A stretch of 64,000 bases of DNA from Bacillota bacterium (GTDB taxonomy: Bacteria > Bacillota > Clostridia > Oscillospirales > Ruminococcaceae), in the NCBI GenBank assembly GCA_023412215.1, contig JAEYNX010000025.1, positions 124,001 through 188,000 on the forward strand. The letters run 5' to 3'. The notes under the pieces are model-generated. The model searched no databases. It saw only the letters and a list, made by a program, of their open reading frames with translations, and was not told the origin of the DNA. This document shows, in pieces, positions 9,007-17,429 of this stretch. Position 1 is the stretch's first letter. Each line of letters begins with the position of its first letter. Both the position numbers and the translations under genes were made by a program.

Positions 9007-9375
9007 CTAAGGCAGTACAACAGCCGCCATTTTAAGTTCTGCGTGAGACGGAATAACAAGAATTTTTCCCTTGTTGGTGCCAGACGTAATCTTGTACTTA
9101 CCAGATTCAATTACAACCAAGGCGTACTTACCGGCCGCAACATTTCCGCTTGCTAAGTCGGTAGTTCCTTGAATTCCGTCACCGGCTTTGATGGTAAACG
9201 TTCTAGCGGTTGTGCTTGCATTTGCGTTATAAAACACAAACAAGGTTTTCTGATCTGCAGAAGTAAAGGGAACAAGAAAACCGTCTGCCGCAGTAGTGGC
9301 TTCTGTAAGCGCCAATGCGTCCGTGTCAACGGTATTAATGGTCAATACTTCCGGAGTTACTGCAGTTGTAGCCAT
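9007..9375 (-). CDS. Probable capsid decoration / head protein
   Basis: This 122-residue protein is rich in Ala, Thr, Val and Gly, with predicted beta strands throughout (TLFVFYNANASTTARTFTIKAGDG). It has no membrane segment and lies 12 bp after the major capsid gene. Small beta-rich proteins in this position often decorate capsids, for example lambda gpD-type or Ig-like proteins. It is followed by an intrinsic terminator, so it probably shares the capsid transcript. The function is inferred from position and composition. Confidence 0.6.
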   Translation of the reverse strand: MATTAVTPEVLTINTVDTDALALTEATTAADGFLVPFTSADQKTLFVFYNANASTTARTFTIKAGDGIQGTTDLASGNVAAGKYALVVIESGKYKITSGTNKGKILVIPSHAELKMAAVVLP

Positions 9376-9387
9376 TTATATTCCTCC

Positions 9388-10206
9388 TTATGCTTTACGG
9401 GCTTTGATAACGTAGATTTCCTTAGGACGAACCACCTTGCCGCCGTAGGTATCAAGAACTTTGATTGCGTCTACAAACTGCTTATCAGGGCGATAGGGTT
9501 CAACCTTAGAAATTCCAGACGCAAACGCAATTGCGTTTTTGGTTCTGATCATCATGTAGTCGTCTGTGCCATCGTTATAAAGATTGTTTGAGATTTTAAC
9601 CATAGCGCCATTGTACATGCCTACGATGCCTTTTTTAATCAAAGCTACGTTGTCGGTATACAATTCGGTCAATTTGTCCTTGAACAGGTTATACATCCAC
9701 GGCGTCATAGTAATGGTAACGTCAGAGTTGATCTTGACGCTGTTGTCCCAAAGTGCCACAAACGCGGTGTCAATCGCCGTTTTTGCGCCTGCAGAAGTAG
9801 TAATTGCAGCGCTGGACGAAAAAGAGCCGGCATACTGTGATAAAGAAGCAATAAAACTATCTCTAGCTTCTGCAAGCTCCTCGGTGGAGCCCTGCATATA
9901 AGCCTCCATTACTCCGGGTTGTGCCTGTGCTGCGTCTACATCATCCACGCCGAAGTGAGTATATTTGTACTGGTCAACAGCCAGATATACGGAAGTATCG
10001 GCGGGAGTTTCGGCGTCTGCAATGTCAGTACCAGGAACGTATGTACCCACAGTGGGCTTGGCAGCGCCGATGATTTTTACGGTTTTACCAAGACCAACCT
10101 CGCCCTGAAATTTCATATTGCAATCTTCCTGCAACACGGTAAATTTGGGCAAATCCATTTCGATCTGCTTTGTCCATACAAGGGGTTTAAAGTTGCTAAT
10201 TGCCAT
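9388..10206 (-). CDS. Major capsid protein (HK97-fold, P22 coat-like)
   Basis: This 272-residue protein would form the icosahedral head. It begins MAISNFKPLVWTKQI and has the P22-coat-like pattern GEVGLGKTVKIIGAAKPTVGTY in the N-terminal third, YTHFGVDDVDAAQ as the spine region near residue 90, and the C-terminal MIRTKNAIAFASGISKVEPY typical of phage coats. It lies after a scaffold-type gene, separated by 11 bp. The length is short for P22-type coats (about 430 residues), so the insertion domain is probably absent. Confidence 0.85.
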   Translation of the reverse strand: MAISNFKPLVWTKQIEMDLPKFTVLQEDCNMKFQGEVGLGKTVKIIGAAKPTVGTYVPGTDIADAETPADTSVYLAVDQYKYTHFGVDDVDAAQAQPGVMEAYMQGSTEELAEARDSFIASLSQYAGSFSSSAAITTSAGAKTAIDTAFVALWDNSVKINSDVTITMTPWMYNLFKDKLTELYTDNVALIKKGIVGMYNGAMVKISNNLYNDGTDDYMMIRTKNAIAFASGISKVEPYRPDKQFVDAIKVLDTYGGKVVRPKEIYVIKARKA

Positions 10207-10217
10207 TTATTATCCTC

Positions 10218-10979
10218 CTATTTCCATATGTGCATTGATTTTTTTACGTTTTCATAAACCTTGGGGTTATCCAGGTCTTTCTTGGTCAGCTTGTCTACCT
10301 CGTCCGGTGTGTAATAATCCTTTTCTATTGGGGTTGCTGTGTTAACTGCACCTATGGTTGGCGGTATAGGTTTTTTGGATTCCATAACCGCTTTATAAGC
10401 CACCACCGCAGACACGGGGTAGTCTTTGTTTGACATAAGGGAAAGAAACTCAGGGCCAAGATCAAGCACAGAACTGGCTTTGCAGTCAGGAAAAGACTTT
10501 TTGATATCAGCTAAATCATCAGCAAAGCGTCGATCACGATCTTTTGTTCGGTACATTTCAAGCTGCACCTGCTGCTGAATATACTCAGGGCTTTGAATGT
10601 ACTCTTGCTTTGCCTGTTCAAATGCCTTTTCACGCTCTGCGCGAATCTGTTCAACGGGAATCTGCGTTTTTTGGGATAGCAGCATATCGGCTATTTCCTG
10701 CGGGGTACCTTGAAATCCATATTGGTTAAGGGCCTGCAGCAAAGGGTCGTACTGCTGCTTAGACTGAGACAGTGCCGCTTGCTTTTCTGCTTCTGCCTTG
10801 CGCCTCATAGCGGCAAATACTGCGTTTTGTTCCGGTGTTTGAACAGGCTTGGCGGGTTCCTGCGCAACAGTTTCCTGCTGCTGAATTTCGCCATCATTAA
10901 CTCCGGATTCTTGCGGCTCAACGTTCACCGCCTGCGCGTCGTTTACCTCTTGGGTAGGTACCGCGTTTAATTCATCCAT
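10218..10979 (-). CDS. Scaffolding protein
   Basis: This 253-residue hydrophilic protein has a Glu/Gln/Val-rich disordered N-terminus (MDELNAVPTQEVNDAQAVN) and a long helical Gln/Ala/Glu-rich centre (AAMRRKAEAEKQAALSQSKQQ). The C-terminus is basic and helical (KKDLDNPKVYENVKKSMHIWK), as expected for scaffolds that bind coat through a basic helix. It lies immediately upstream of the capsid gene. It would guide procapsid assembly and leave before packaging. Confidence 0.85.
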   Translation of the reverse strand: MDELNAVPTQEVNDAQAVNVEPQESGVNDGEIQQQETVAQEPAKPVQTPEQNAVFAAMRRKAEAEKQAALSQSKQQYDPLLQALNQYGFQGTPQEIADMLLSQKTQIPVEQIRAEREKAFEQAKQEYIQSPEYIQQQVQLEMYRTKDRDRRFADDLADIKKSFPDCKASSVLDLGPEFLSLMSNKDYPVSAVVAYKAVMESKKPIPPTIGAVNTATPIEKDYYTPDEVDKLTKKDLDNPKVYENVKKSMHIWK

Positions 10980-11001
10980 TTAAGACCTCTTTCTGCCGTT
11001 T

Positions 11002-11193
11002 TTACGCATCGGCTGCGGGGTAAATTTGTATTTTTTGTTCAATCACTTTGCCCTTGTTGGGGCATTGCGGATTGTGGCAAGATAAAGATAAAACCGTATA
11101 TACTTTGGTTTGCGTGTTAGGAGATTTGTCCCCTTCTACTTCTGGCCTAGAAGCGTCTATAAACATTTCAAGGCCGCATTTTTCGCACTGCAT
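11002..11193 (-). CDS. Small zinc-ribbon-like prophage protein
   Basis: This 63-residue protein has two cysteine pairs, CEKC at residues 3-6 and CHNPQC near 44-49, which suggest one zinc site. I chose ATG 11193 because AAGGAGG lies 5 bases upstream; an earlier in-frame start would cross the hairpin. It sits between a terminator-like hairpin and the scaffold gene. The function is unknown. Confidence 0.65.
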   Translation of the reverse strand: MQCEKCGLEMFIDASRPEVEGDKSPNTQTKVYTVLSLSCHNPQCPNKGKVIEQKIQIYPAADA

Positions 11194-11206
11194 GGCATCC
11201 TCCTTG

Positions 11207-11275
11207 CAAAATAAAAAGAGCCAACATATACCGTTTAGGTACATATTGGCTCTTGGCTCAAAGGCTCTTGGCTCT
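11207..11275 (-). terminator. Intrinsic terminator with repeated GAGCC motifs
   Basis: On the minus strand a 15-bp imperfect stem (11218-11232 with 11238-11252, two wobble pairs) is followed by TTTTTATTTT. Just upstream are further copies of GAGCCAA or GAGCCTT (up to 11275), three of which could pair with the 3' arm TTGGCTC instead. It stands between the packaging genes (TerS to the 11289-11477 gene) and the scaffold/capsid genes, so it may set the ratio of these transcripts. Confidence 0.7.
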
Positions 11276-11288
11276 GGATATTTAGTTA

Positions 11289-11477
11289 TTAAACGGGCTC
11301 GTAGGTTTTCTCAAAAATATCCGGCTTGCATGGATATTGCTCACCATTTACACCGGTAATGATGAAATCTCCTACGTTCGCTTTCATGTCCCCTTCAAGG
11401 GTGTGTATCACAATTTCTTTGTCTGTTTGAAACGCCTCGATTATTACGGGCTTTTTTCTATACTTCATGTGCAACAT
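11289..11477 (-). CDS. Small phage protein, YRKKPVVIEA family
   Basis: This 62-residue protein has the pattern MKYRKKPVIIEAFQ, then TLEGDMKANVGDFIITGVNGE and YPCKPDIFEKTYEPV. It is a family found widely in phages of many hosts, but with no proven function that I know of. I chose ATG 11477, 4 bases after AAGGAGA and sharing a base with the upstream stop (TAATG). A second ATG lies 9 bases further in. The fold is likely a small beta barrel. Confidence 0.8.
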   Translation of the reverse strand: MLHMKYRKKPVIIEAFQTDKEIVIHTLEGDMKANVGDFIITGVNGEQYPCKPDIFEKTYEPV

Positions 11478-11674
11478 TATTCTCCTTTTATATTTATAAT
11501 CTTTGTGCCGCAAAATTCATATGGTTCAACAGGTTTTCCGAGATTTATATTGATTAAAAACGGGTTTTTGCAAGCTTTACATATCCATGGAAGATAAGCA
11601 ATTGAAGTTGACGCATGTACTGGAAACTGCTTTTTGTGGCAATGAGGGCAAACTATCCAGCCGTCTTTGATCAT
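11477..11674 (-). CDS. Cysteine-rich zinc-ribbon protein, KTR-like
   Basis: This 65-residue protein has two CxxC knuckles, CPHC at residues 9-12 and CKAC at about 32-35. It follows the Cys-rich KTR domain layout (WI.CP.C..K, then a CK.C followed by ININ), although the K-T-R triplet itself is KKQ here. Such proteins may bind nucleic acid. It overlaps the portal stop by 4 bp and is part of the packaging operon. The function is unknown. Confidence 0.7.
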   Translation of the reverse strand: MIKDGWIVCPHCHKKQFPVHASTSIAYLPWICKACKNPFLININLGKPVEPYEFCGTKIINIKGE

Positions 11675-13278
11675 TGTACAACCCCCTGCGGTAACATCTG
11701 AGGTTGCGGGAATTGAGATAATAATTGCTGCTGTAATGCCTGCTGCTGTAGCGCACGCTGTTGACGCTTGTTTATAATGTCCTGCAGCTTTCCTTTTGGG
11801 GCTGGGGAATCCTCGTCAAGCGAATCAACATATTCTTCTAGCTCAATTTTTCCGTTAATAAACAGGTTTTCGAGAAATTTATTGCGGGCCATCTTGCTTA
11901 TCGGGTCTGCCGGTGATACGTCGATGCGTATGTTGACTTTCATTTGGCTTAAAACATCGGAAGAAATAATTTCAACAGCTCCCGTTTCTTCGTCGGTAAC
12001 CTCCATTCCGTTAGGATTATAAGCTACCCACATGTCATACCAGATCGACGCTATGTCCTCAATAAACTGCTTATAATCTGCTATCTGCTGATTAAGAGGT
12101 ATAGCCGCCTGATCTCTTGCGGCCATGATAGCGGAGCCGCTAGCCTCCTCTGGATTGATTTGTCCAGTTGCGGAATCACCTGCGCCTGCCAATTCCATGT
12201 TTTTATCGATAAGCTCACCTGAAATGGCGGCAGCGTCAGGAGAAGTTTGCGCAGGCATGATATAGCTAACAAGCTTTGTTACGTCTAATCCTTCTGCATT
12301 TGTCACAGGAATTGCCGCGCCTATCTTTGTAAGAGAATCAAGGTCTGTTATCCTACTGCTATTATACAAAAGCTTTGGAAACGCGGATATTTTGGCTGCT
12401 ATTGCCCGTCTATAAAGGTTTTTGTTGGCCTCAATCTGGTTTGCCTTTTGCGCCGTAACCTCGCCTATACCACGCGATGACCCTTTTTTATGCATCCACA
12501 CATAAAACGCAATAGGGTATGTAAAAAGCCCAGGTATAACAGTTTCAGGCTGGTATATGACGTTTTTAATGGCGCGCAGGAAGTGTATTCCGTCAGATTC
12601 TTTCCAAATACGAAGGATTGACAGACATTTGCGCTCCGGTCCTTTAACCTCTTGCTTTGCTTCATCGCCAAGCTCGTGCTCGGTGATTTCGTCAGGTACA
12701 ATAAGATCAATGTCAACTTCAAAATCAGGATAAGAATCCTTGTTGTTCATGTTTTGAACCGCGTCGTTTTTAACGTCAGACACGAACCTACGTTCTGATA
12801 TAAGAATGTACTTCTGTGACTGAACATCAGGGTTATTTTCATCCGAAAAATAAACATTAGTTCGATCTATTACCTGTGCGCTGCCTTTGTTATCATAAAA
12901 GTACAGTAAAGAATCACCAGAAATACAGGCGTCTCGAACCACGTTCCACGATTTTGTATCGAGTTTAAGCAGCTCCCACTGACGACGAGCATATTTGTTA
13001 AGCAATTCGCAAGCCTGAGAAGCTAGTTTCCGGTCACCACCGTATTCCATGGGGGAAAAGGTGATATTCATGGTGTTTTGTGCCACCATTGCGGTCTTAT
13101 ATTCCACTAAAGGCTGCACAAAATTAAGTTGTGGCAAAGAATCCCCGCCAGCATCTACTCCATACCACTGGTCGCCCTCAAACAGCCTATGGGCTTGTTC
13201 GGTTTCTGTGTATAAACCTACTTGGTTATGGTGATCTACGCCAGCTTGGTACTCATTCCAAACCTGTGTTGCGTCCAC
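11671..13278 (-). CDS. Phage portal protein
   Basis: This 535-residue protein forms the DNA entry ring at one capsid vertex and works with the terminase. The P22-type portal start is visible (RLFEGDQWYGVDAGGDSLPQLNFVQPLVEYK), followed by TNVYFSDENNP and by the long helical segment after about residue 350 (SGSAIMAARDQAAIPLNQQIADYKQFIEDIAS). The C-terminus is a long Gln-rich tail (QQRALQQQALQQQLLSQ), as found in the barrel helices of podoviral portals. It touches the upstream small gene by one base. Confidence 0.9.
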   Translation of the reverse strand: MDATQVWNEYQAGVDHHNQVGLYTETEQAHRLFEGDQWYGVDAGGDSLPQLNFVQPLVEYKTAMVAQNTMNITFSPMEYGGDRKLASQACELLNKYARRQWELLKLDTKSWNVVRDACISGDSLLYFYDNKGSAQVIDRTNVYFSDENNPDVQSQKYILISERRFVSDVKNDAVQNMNNKDSYPDFEVDIDLIVPDEITEHELGDEAKQEVKGPERKCLSILRIWKESDGIHFLRAIKNVIYQPETVIPGLFTYPIAFYVWMHKKGSSRGIGEVTAQKANQIEANKNLYRRAIAAKISAFPKLLYNSSRITDLDSLTKIGAAIPVTNAEGLDVTKLVSYIMPAQTSPDAAAISGELIDKNMELAGAGDSATGQINPEEASGSAIMAARDQAAIPLNQQIADYKQFIEDIASIWYDMWVAYNPNGMEVTDEETGAVEIISSDVLSQMKVNIRIDVSPADPISKMARNKFLENLFINGKIELEEYVDSLDEDSPAPKGKLQDIINKRQQRALQQQALQQQLLSQFPQPQMLPQGVVQ

Positions 13279-13529
13279 TAATTCACCTTCCTTTGACCTT
13301 TCGGCGATCCGTCGTATGCATCGACATTTTGCATTATAGCGTTAATCCTATTTACCTCTGCTTTTTGCTCTTTTGACATTGGCGCAGGAACATTTGGAAC
13401 GCTTATAACGGGTTCTAGCGGCTTATTATCGGAGAGTTTACGCCCGTCTTTGATGCCTTGCCTATATGCCATAAAAACAGCTACAGAGGCCGTTACAAAT
13501 CCTATAACAAGCATTATGGAGTTAATCAT
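13278..13529 (-). CDS. Small membrane protein in the packaging operon
   Basis: This 83-residue protein has one N-terminal membrane helix (IMLVIGFVTASVAVFMAY, residues 5-22), followed by a proline-rich hydrophilic stretch (KPLEPVISVPNVPAPMSKE) and a C-terminal helix. It overlaps the large terminase stop by 4 bp and the portal start by one base. Function unknown. A spanin-like or packaging-membrane role cannot be told from sequence. Confidence 0.6.
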   Translation of the reverse strand: MINSIMLVIGFVTASVAVFMAYRQGIKDGRKLSDNKPLEPVISVPNVPAPMSKEQKAEVNRINAIMQNVDAYDGSPKGQRKVN

Positions 13530-15001
13530 ATAATCCTTATCCTCTCTCCGTACCCTCCCGGATTGGATTTGGGTTTAAGCACATCAAACGCAAATGCTTT
13601 TTCTGGTTGTTTTGGAGGGTCGGCCGGTTTTGTATAGTAAACAGCAAAGCACCTTAAACTGTCTACGTCGTGTGTAAGATCATGGTTAAGCTTCGATTCG
13701 TACACGTTGGGATTATTTTTATCCTTTTGGATTTTGGTAAGGCACCGAAACAGGTTTGGAGCAGCTCCTTCGTCAATCATTAAAGCTGCTGTTCCATCTT
13801 TTCGTACCTTCAACCACTCCTTAAGGTTTGCACATCCGCTCTCCTTATTCCTAGTAGTTTTAGTTAATTGTATACCGTTTTCGTAAAATATTGTTGATTT
13901 AGCTTTACCACTCTCTTGAGACCTTGCCCAAAGATCATCAGGGGCTAGCCATGCCTCTATCTGATCTCCTTGGTTGTGCTCTAACATTTTTTTGCACGCC
14001 TCAGATATCGTTAACCCTGACATATCAAACTCTCGGTATACCCTTGCGTTATATCCTCTGTCAACCCATATCCAGTGCACAGACAGCATATCTGTAAGCC
14101 CATAATCTAAGCATGCATACCGCCTAAATCCTGTTGTATCGTAATAAGGGTCAGCTAAATGGCTGTGCGGCTTGACCTCCGGGAAATATGCCCCGCCTGG
14201 TATTGTAAGTGCCTCGTCTACCGTTGCGGGGTACTGAGACATTACCTCGTCGCCCATGTCACGCCTAGTCTGCTCGTACCACTCTATTGTACGACGAGGG
14301 TCAGCGCTCCACGGTACAAATATCTTATTAAAATTGTTGTCCTCGGTATATAATCTCTCAAATAGCGTACCTCGCTCAATTGTTGATAATCCGATTACCT
14401 TACCTCCGGTAGGTCTATTGATATTAGGGTAAGCTTTAGCCCATATCTCGTCGGCCTGCTCCTGCTCTGCCCACTCGTCAAGCATAAGGATGTTGGCCGT
14501 AAACGAGATAGACGCATTACCGGATGCGGGGAATGCCTGAAACGTGCTTACCATGCCGTTGGAGAAGTATAGATACAATGCAAGCGTTGTCTTGCGATAT
14601 GTAATGCCAGACCATCCTACAGTGCCTTGTGGCTTAATTAGCGCCGACATGTGGCTGTATATTACCTCAAGCCTACGCACAAGCTCTCCGGCCTGTGTCT
14701 CAGCGCGGGAAAACGCTATTGTGAGCCAACCCGGATGTGTTAACAGCGCCCACGACACATAGGCCAGTATAAGCCACGTAAAACCAAGCTGACGCGCCTT
14801 GAGGATTATATTAAGACGGTTGTCGTGGATGCTCTGTAACGCCTCTTGTTGTGCGGGCCAAAGCTTAAACGGCACAATTACCTCGTCAGCATCTTTGTCC
14901 TCTATCATCACGTATGTATCGACGTAGTAATCGAGATTGTCCCGTATGTAGTCAATCTCAATCTGTCTTGCCCGCTCCAACGTTTGCGCTGTTGTGCTCA
15001 T
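13526..15001 (-). CDS. terL: Terminase large subunit (ATPase-nuclease)
   Basis: This 491-residue packaging motor pumps DNA into the prohead and cuts it. The N-terminal ATPase shows a modified Walker A (LKARQLGFT, about residues 62-70) and Walker B with catalytic Glu (ANILMLDEWAEQ, about 170-181). The RNase-H-like nuclease shows acidic residues in YACLDYGLTDM and in the C-terminal HDLTHDVDSLRC segment. The ATG follows GGAGG at 5 bases. It lies downstream of terS with a 203-bp gap that may hold one tiny gene. Confidence 0.92.
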   Translation of the reverse strand: MSTTAQTLERARQIEIDYIRDNLDYYVDTYVMIEDKDADEVIVPFKLWPAQQEALQSIHDNRLNIILKARQLGFTWLILAYVSWALLTHPGWLTIAFSRAETQAGELVRRLEVIYSHMSALIKPQGTVGWSGITYRKTTLALYLYFSNGMVSTFQAFPASGNASISFTANILMLDEWAEQEQADEIWAKAYPNINRPTGGKVIGLSTIERGTLFERLYTEDNNFNKIFVPWSADPRRTIEWYEQTRRDMGDEVMSQYPATVDEALTIPGGAYFPEVKPHSHLADPYYDTTGFRRYACLDYGLTDMLSVHWIWVDRGYNARVYREFDMSGLTISEACKKMLEHNQGDQIEAWLAPDDLWARSQESGKAKSTIFYENGIQLTKTTRNKESGCANLKEWLKVRKDGTAALMIDEGAAPNLFRCLTKIQKDKNNPNVYESKLNHDLTHDVDSLRCFAVYYTKPADPPKQPEKAFAFDVLKPKSNPGGYGERIRII

Positions 15002-15013
15002 TGCTGCCTCCGA

Positions 15014-15127
15014 TTATGCCCAATCGTCTCCGAAAATCATTAGTTTACCTGCTTTCTCGATTGCACTAAATATAAGTTGAGCGTACTTTATACACTGTTT
15101 TATGCGTTTTAAAAAGTGTTTTTCCAT
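15014..15127 (-). CDS. Possible 37-residue protein between terminase genes
   Basis: A short frame starts at ATG 15127 and ends at 15014, only 12 bp before the terL start. The product is basic at the N-terminus (MEKHFLKRIKQCIKYA) and acidic at the C-terminus (IFGDDWA), and could form an amphipathic helix. No clear ribosome binding site is seen upstream. It fills part of the gap between the terminase genes. It may be chance. Confidence 0.3.
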   Translation of the reverse strand: MEKHFLKRIKQCIKYAQLIFSAIEKAGKLMIFGDDWA

Positions 15128-15204
15128 GTTTATTGAGACTAAACGTATAATTATTCTTGTTTTTGATTACAAAATGAATATTTATGCTATTTAAAAAGTG
15201 AATA

Positions 15205-15660
15205 TTATGCGTTATCGTCTATGCCCATGCGCTTACTAATGCGATCAAGCAAAGCTTTGTCCTCTGTTGTGATGGACACTTCGGCCGTTACCTCTTGCCT
15301 CTCAGCCCATCCATGGTTGTTTGACAAGGCAAATTTGGCGCCGTTGGCTGCATCTCGGTTAAAAAGCTGCTCCTCGGCATACTGCTCAACTCTCCTGCGC
15401 GCGCGTGAGATGGCGGGGAAAAACTCTTGATCTTTGGAGTAATTAAGCAGCGATTTGCGGTCCATCCCCAGCGCATTTGCCAATCCGCTCATGGTTAATG
15501 GCTTATCTATAATCACCGGCGCGCCTTTTTTGTCGCACACCATATTGTCGTTACTGTCTTTAAGCGGTTGTGGCCCGCAAGACGCAATATAGGCGTCTAT
15601 TTTAATCTGCATATCGTCAACGCTATTATATTTTTTGGGTCTGCCTCCTGCGTGCGGCAT
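15205..15660 (-). CDS. terS: Terminase small subunit (gp3-like DNA-packaging protein)
   Basis: This 151-residue protein begins HAGGRPKKY, a basic patch typical of Gp3-type small terminases. A helix-turn-helix follows (TMSGLANALGMDRKSLLNYSKDQEF, about residues 56-80), then a helix for oligomer contacts and a C-terminal tail with TEDKALLDRISKRMG. It recognises phage DNA and loads the large subunit. It is the first minus-strand gene of the structural series, and the site it binds may lie nearby. Confidence 0.85.
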   Translation of the reverse strand: MPHAGGRPKKYNSVDDMQIKIDAYIASCGPQPLKDSNDNMVCDKKGAPVIIDKPLTMSGLANALGMDRKSLLNYSKDQEFFPAISRARRRVEQYAEEQLFNRDAANGAKFALSNNHGWAERQEVTAEVSITTEDKALLDRISKRMGIDDNA

Positions 15661-16039
15661 ATAATCACCTACTCAATATTTGCGTGTTTCCCTGCGCTAA
15701 TCGTGTCTTTTACGGCCAATAGGTTGCCGCTTACAGGGCGGAGGCTCCTACTATCTAAGCTACGGCGGCATATTTGTTTGCGCCCTATTCCCGCCGGGCG
15801 CTGGGCGGTAGAAAGGAGTGTGAGCGATGTTATTGGTACCAATTGCGGGATTACACCGCTTGCGTAATATCTAATGATACCGCATTGGTATATTTATTTA
15901 CTCTTATTATATCCTATATATTGTGGTTTTAAAAGTATAGCACCGCATATTTTGCGTGTACTGTTTTTTGTTAATAATTTGTTTACATTTTCCCTGTTGA
16001 CATTTAGGTTAAAACCTAAAATTTAAGGAGGCTGTTAAA
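15661..16039. promoter_or_regulatory. Divergent intergenic region with structured DNA and a palindrome
   Basis: This stretch separates terS (minus) from a plus-strand gene. The left half is GC-rich and can form several stem-loops, such as GCGCCC with GGGCGC near 15781-15802. A ribosome-binding-site-like AAAGGAG near 15815 precedes only a 15-codon frame. The right half is AT-rich. TTGACA at 15997-16002 is followed at once by a perfect 18-bp palindrome (TTTAGGTT, AA, AACCTAAA; 16003-16020) and an AAGGAGG site at 16025. The palindrome may be a repressor operator. The packaging start site may also lie here. No gene of ordinary length was seen. Confidence 0.45.
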
Positions 16040-16609
16040 ATGACAAGTACTTTTGAGTGGACAACGTTTAAAGGTGCGGCTGGTAAAATCATAGCAACCT
16101 ACGCGGAAAACATGGAAATGGAAGCTGTAGATGCCGATGGAGATATCATAGAGTTGGGAATCAAGCCAACTACTGCTGGAAAGTGCGACATGAAAGCGTA
16201 TATAGGAGAGGAATTAGTAGATAGCTGCTGGAATCACAACTTTTGGGGATTGATTGATGTTAGCGGTATGCCCGACGTCAAAAAGATTTGGGGCCTTGAT
16301 ATTGGTTTAAACTTAGCAGACGCAGACCGCTATGAAAAATGGCTGGATGACCTTATTGCAGGTGGAACATCTTCCGAGGCTAAAAAATATCACGACGCCG
16401 AATCTGCAAAGCAACACGCCAAGGAAATTGCAGATGCTAAAGCTGTAGTAGCAAAAGCAGAATCACAAAGAGATATACCCGATAGATCTGAGGCCAGACG
16501 GCGCGAAAATGTATACAACGATATCAATAATGAGGGCGGCGATGGTTACGTCCCGCACTGGGTAAGCCGAGAGGAATACGATGCAGCCAAGGCGATTTTG
16601 GGAGAATAA
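16040..16609 (+). CDS. Hypothetical prophage protein
   Basis: This 189-residue soluble protein was not recognised. The N-terminal half is probably beta-rich with conserved-looking aromatic residues (CWNHNFWGLIDVSGM). The C-terminal half is an Ala/Glu/Lys-rich helix (ESAKQHAKEIADAKAVVAKAESQRD) followed by a short acidic domain (WVSREEYDAAKAILGE). It has a very good ribosome binding site (AAGGAGG, 9 bases upstream) and lies next to a perfect palindrome that may control it. It is read away from the structural genes, so it may be early or lysogenic. Confidence 0.6.
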   Translation: MTSTFEWTTFKGAAGKIIATYAENMEMEAVDADGDIIELGIKPTTAGKCDMKAYIGEELVDSCWNHNFWGLIDVSGMPDVKKIWGLDIGLNLADADRYEKWLDDLIAGGTSSEAKKYHDAESAKQHAKEIADAKAVVAKAESQRDIPDRSEARRRENVYNDINNEGGDGYVPHWVSREEYDAAKAILGE

Positions 16610-16663
16610 AGTCAGACATTAAAAACCTGTCCTAACGGGTATACGAGGAGAAAGGAAAACACC

Positions 16664-17365
16664 ATGGAATTAAACCTTGACGCTTTGCTTGCACTAAATC
16701 ATATGTCATTATCAGACTTATCTAAGGCCACTAATATACCATATCGCACCCTGCAGGACTGGAAGCTGCGTAAACGCAGCCCGAGAAGCATATCGCAGCT
16801 TAAAGCCCTGGCCGATGGCCTTGGGCTGGAATCCGTAGAGCAACTATATGAGGCAAAGGCGCCCGCCGCATCGGAAGAGTTTAAAAACGGAAAATTGATT
16901 GTAGATTGCATTATCCATGACCCTCGGTATCCAAGCAATCTTATAGTTAAAATTGGTAGTGATTATTTTTTAACGCCACATATTTTGTCTATAAATAAAA
17001 CTTTGCATTTGCAGGATTTACGCCCCTATAGGAGCAATATATCATCTACCGCGTGGGAGGCTCCAAACTACGAGTATGTAATGTACCATATGGAGCGCCG
17101 AGGCGGGTATGATTTAGCAATTGGCCGCCCTGCTACCCAAGACGAATTAAACGCAGTAATCTCAAAATATAACCTTTCAGAAGATGATATCTCAGAACCT
17201 TTTGACGATACTTACGGTGCTTTATTTGGCGCAGAACACGCCGTTACTATTAAATCAGTGCAATTAAGAATCCATGAAGCGATATCTGTAGAAAGCTATC
17301 TTACGAGCAAAGGAATACAGGCCGTAAGCGTATCTGGGAATAGGGTTAACGTTAGAATACAGTAA
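16664..17365 (+). CDS. Helix-turn-helix protein, possible phage regulator
   Basis: This 233-residue protein has an N-terminal helix-turn-helix (MSLSDLSKATNIPYRTLQDWKLRKRSPRS, about residues 13-41), like Xre/Cro-type DNA-binding domains. A leucine-rich helix follows, then a C-terminal domain of about 160 residues that I do not recognise. That part contains an acidic loop (EDDISEPFDDTYG) and ends as a short beta segment. It lies 54 bp downstream of the previous gene. A regulatory role is likely from the helix-turn-helix, but the target is unknown. Confidence 0.65.
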   Translation: MELNLDALLALNHMSLSDLSKATNIPYRTLQDWKLRKRSPRSISQLKALADGLGLESVEQLYEAKAPAASEEFKNGKLIVDCIIHDPRYPSNLIVKIGSDYFLTPHILSINKTLHLQDLRPYRSNISSTAWEAPNYEYVMYHMERRGGYDLAIGRPATQDELNAVISKYNLSEDDISEPFDDTYGALFGAEHAVTIKSVQLRIHEAISVESYLTSKGIQAVSVSGNRVNVRIQ

Positions 17366-17429
17366 TTTTTATAGCCTCCGATATCGATCAATAAGCGGCA
17401 CGTGATTTCATTGATGGACGAGGATAATC

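Noticed and set aside
15712..15781. tRNA-like stretch on the minus strand with a D-arm-like TAGCTTAGATAGTAGGAGC and a TGTAA loop
   Set aside because: No T arm (no TTCGA-type loop) and no paired acceptor ends follow, so it is not a tRNA. It is described only as structured DNA.
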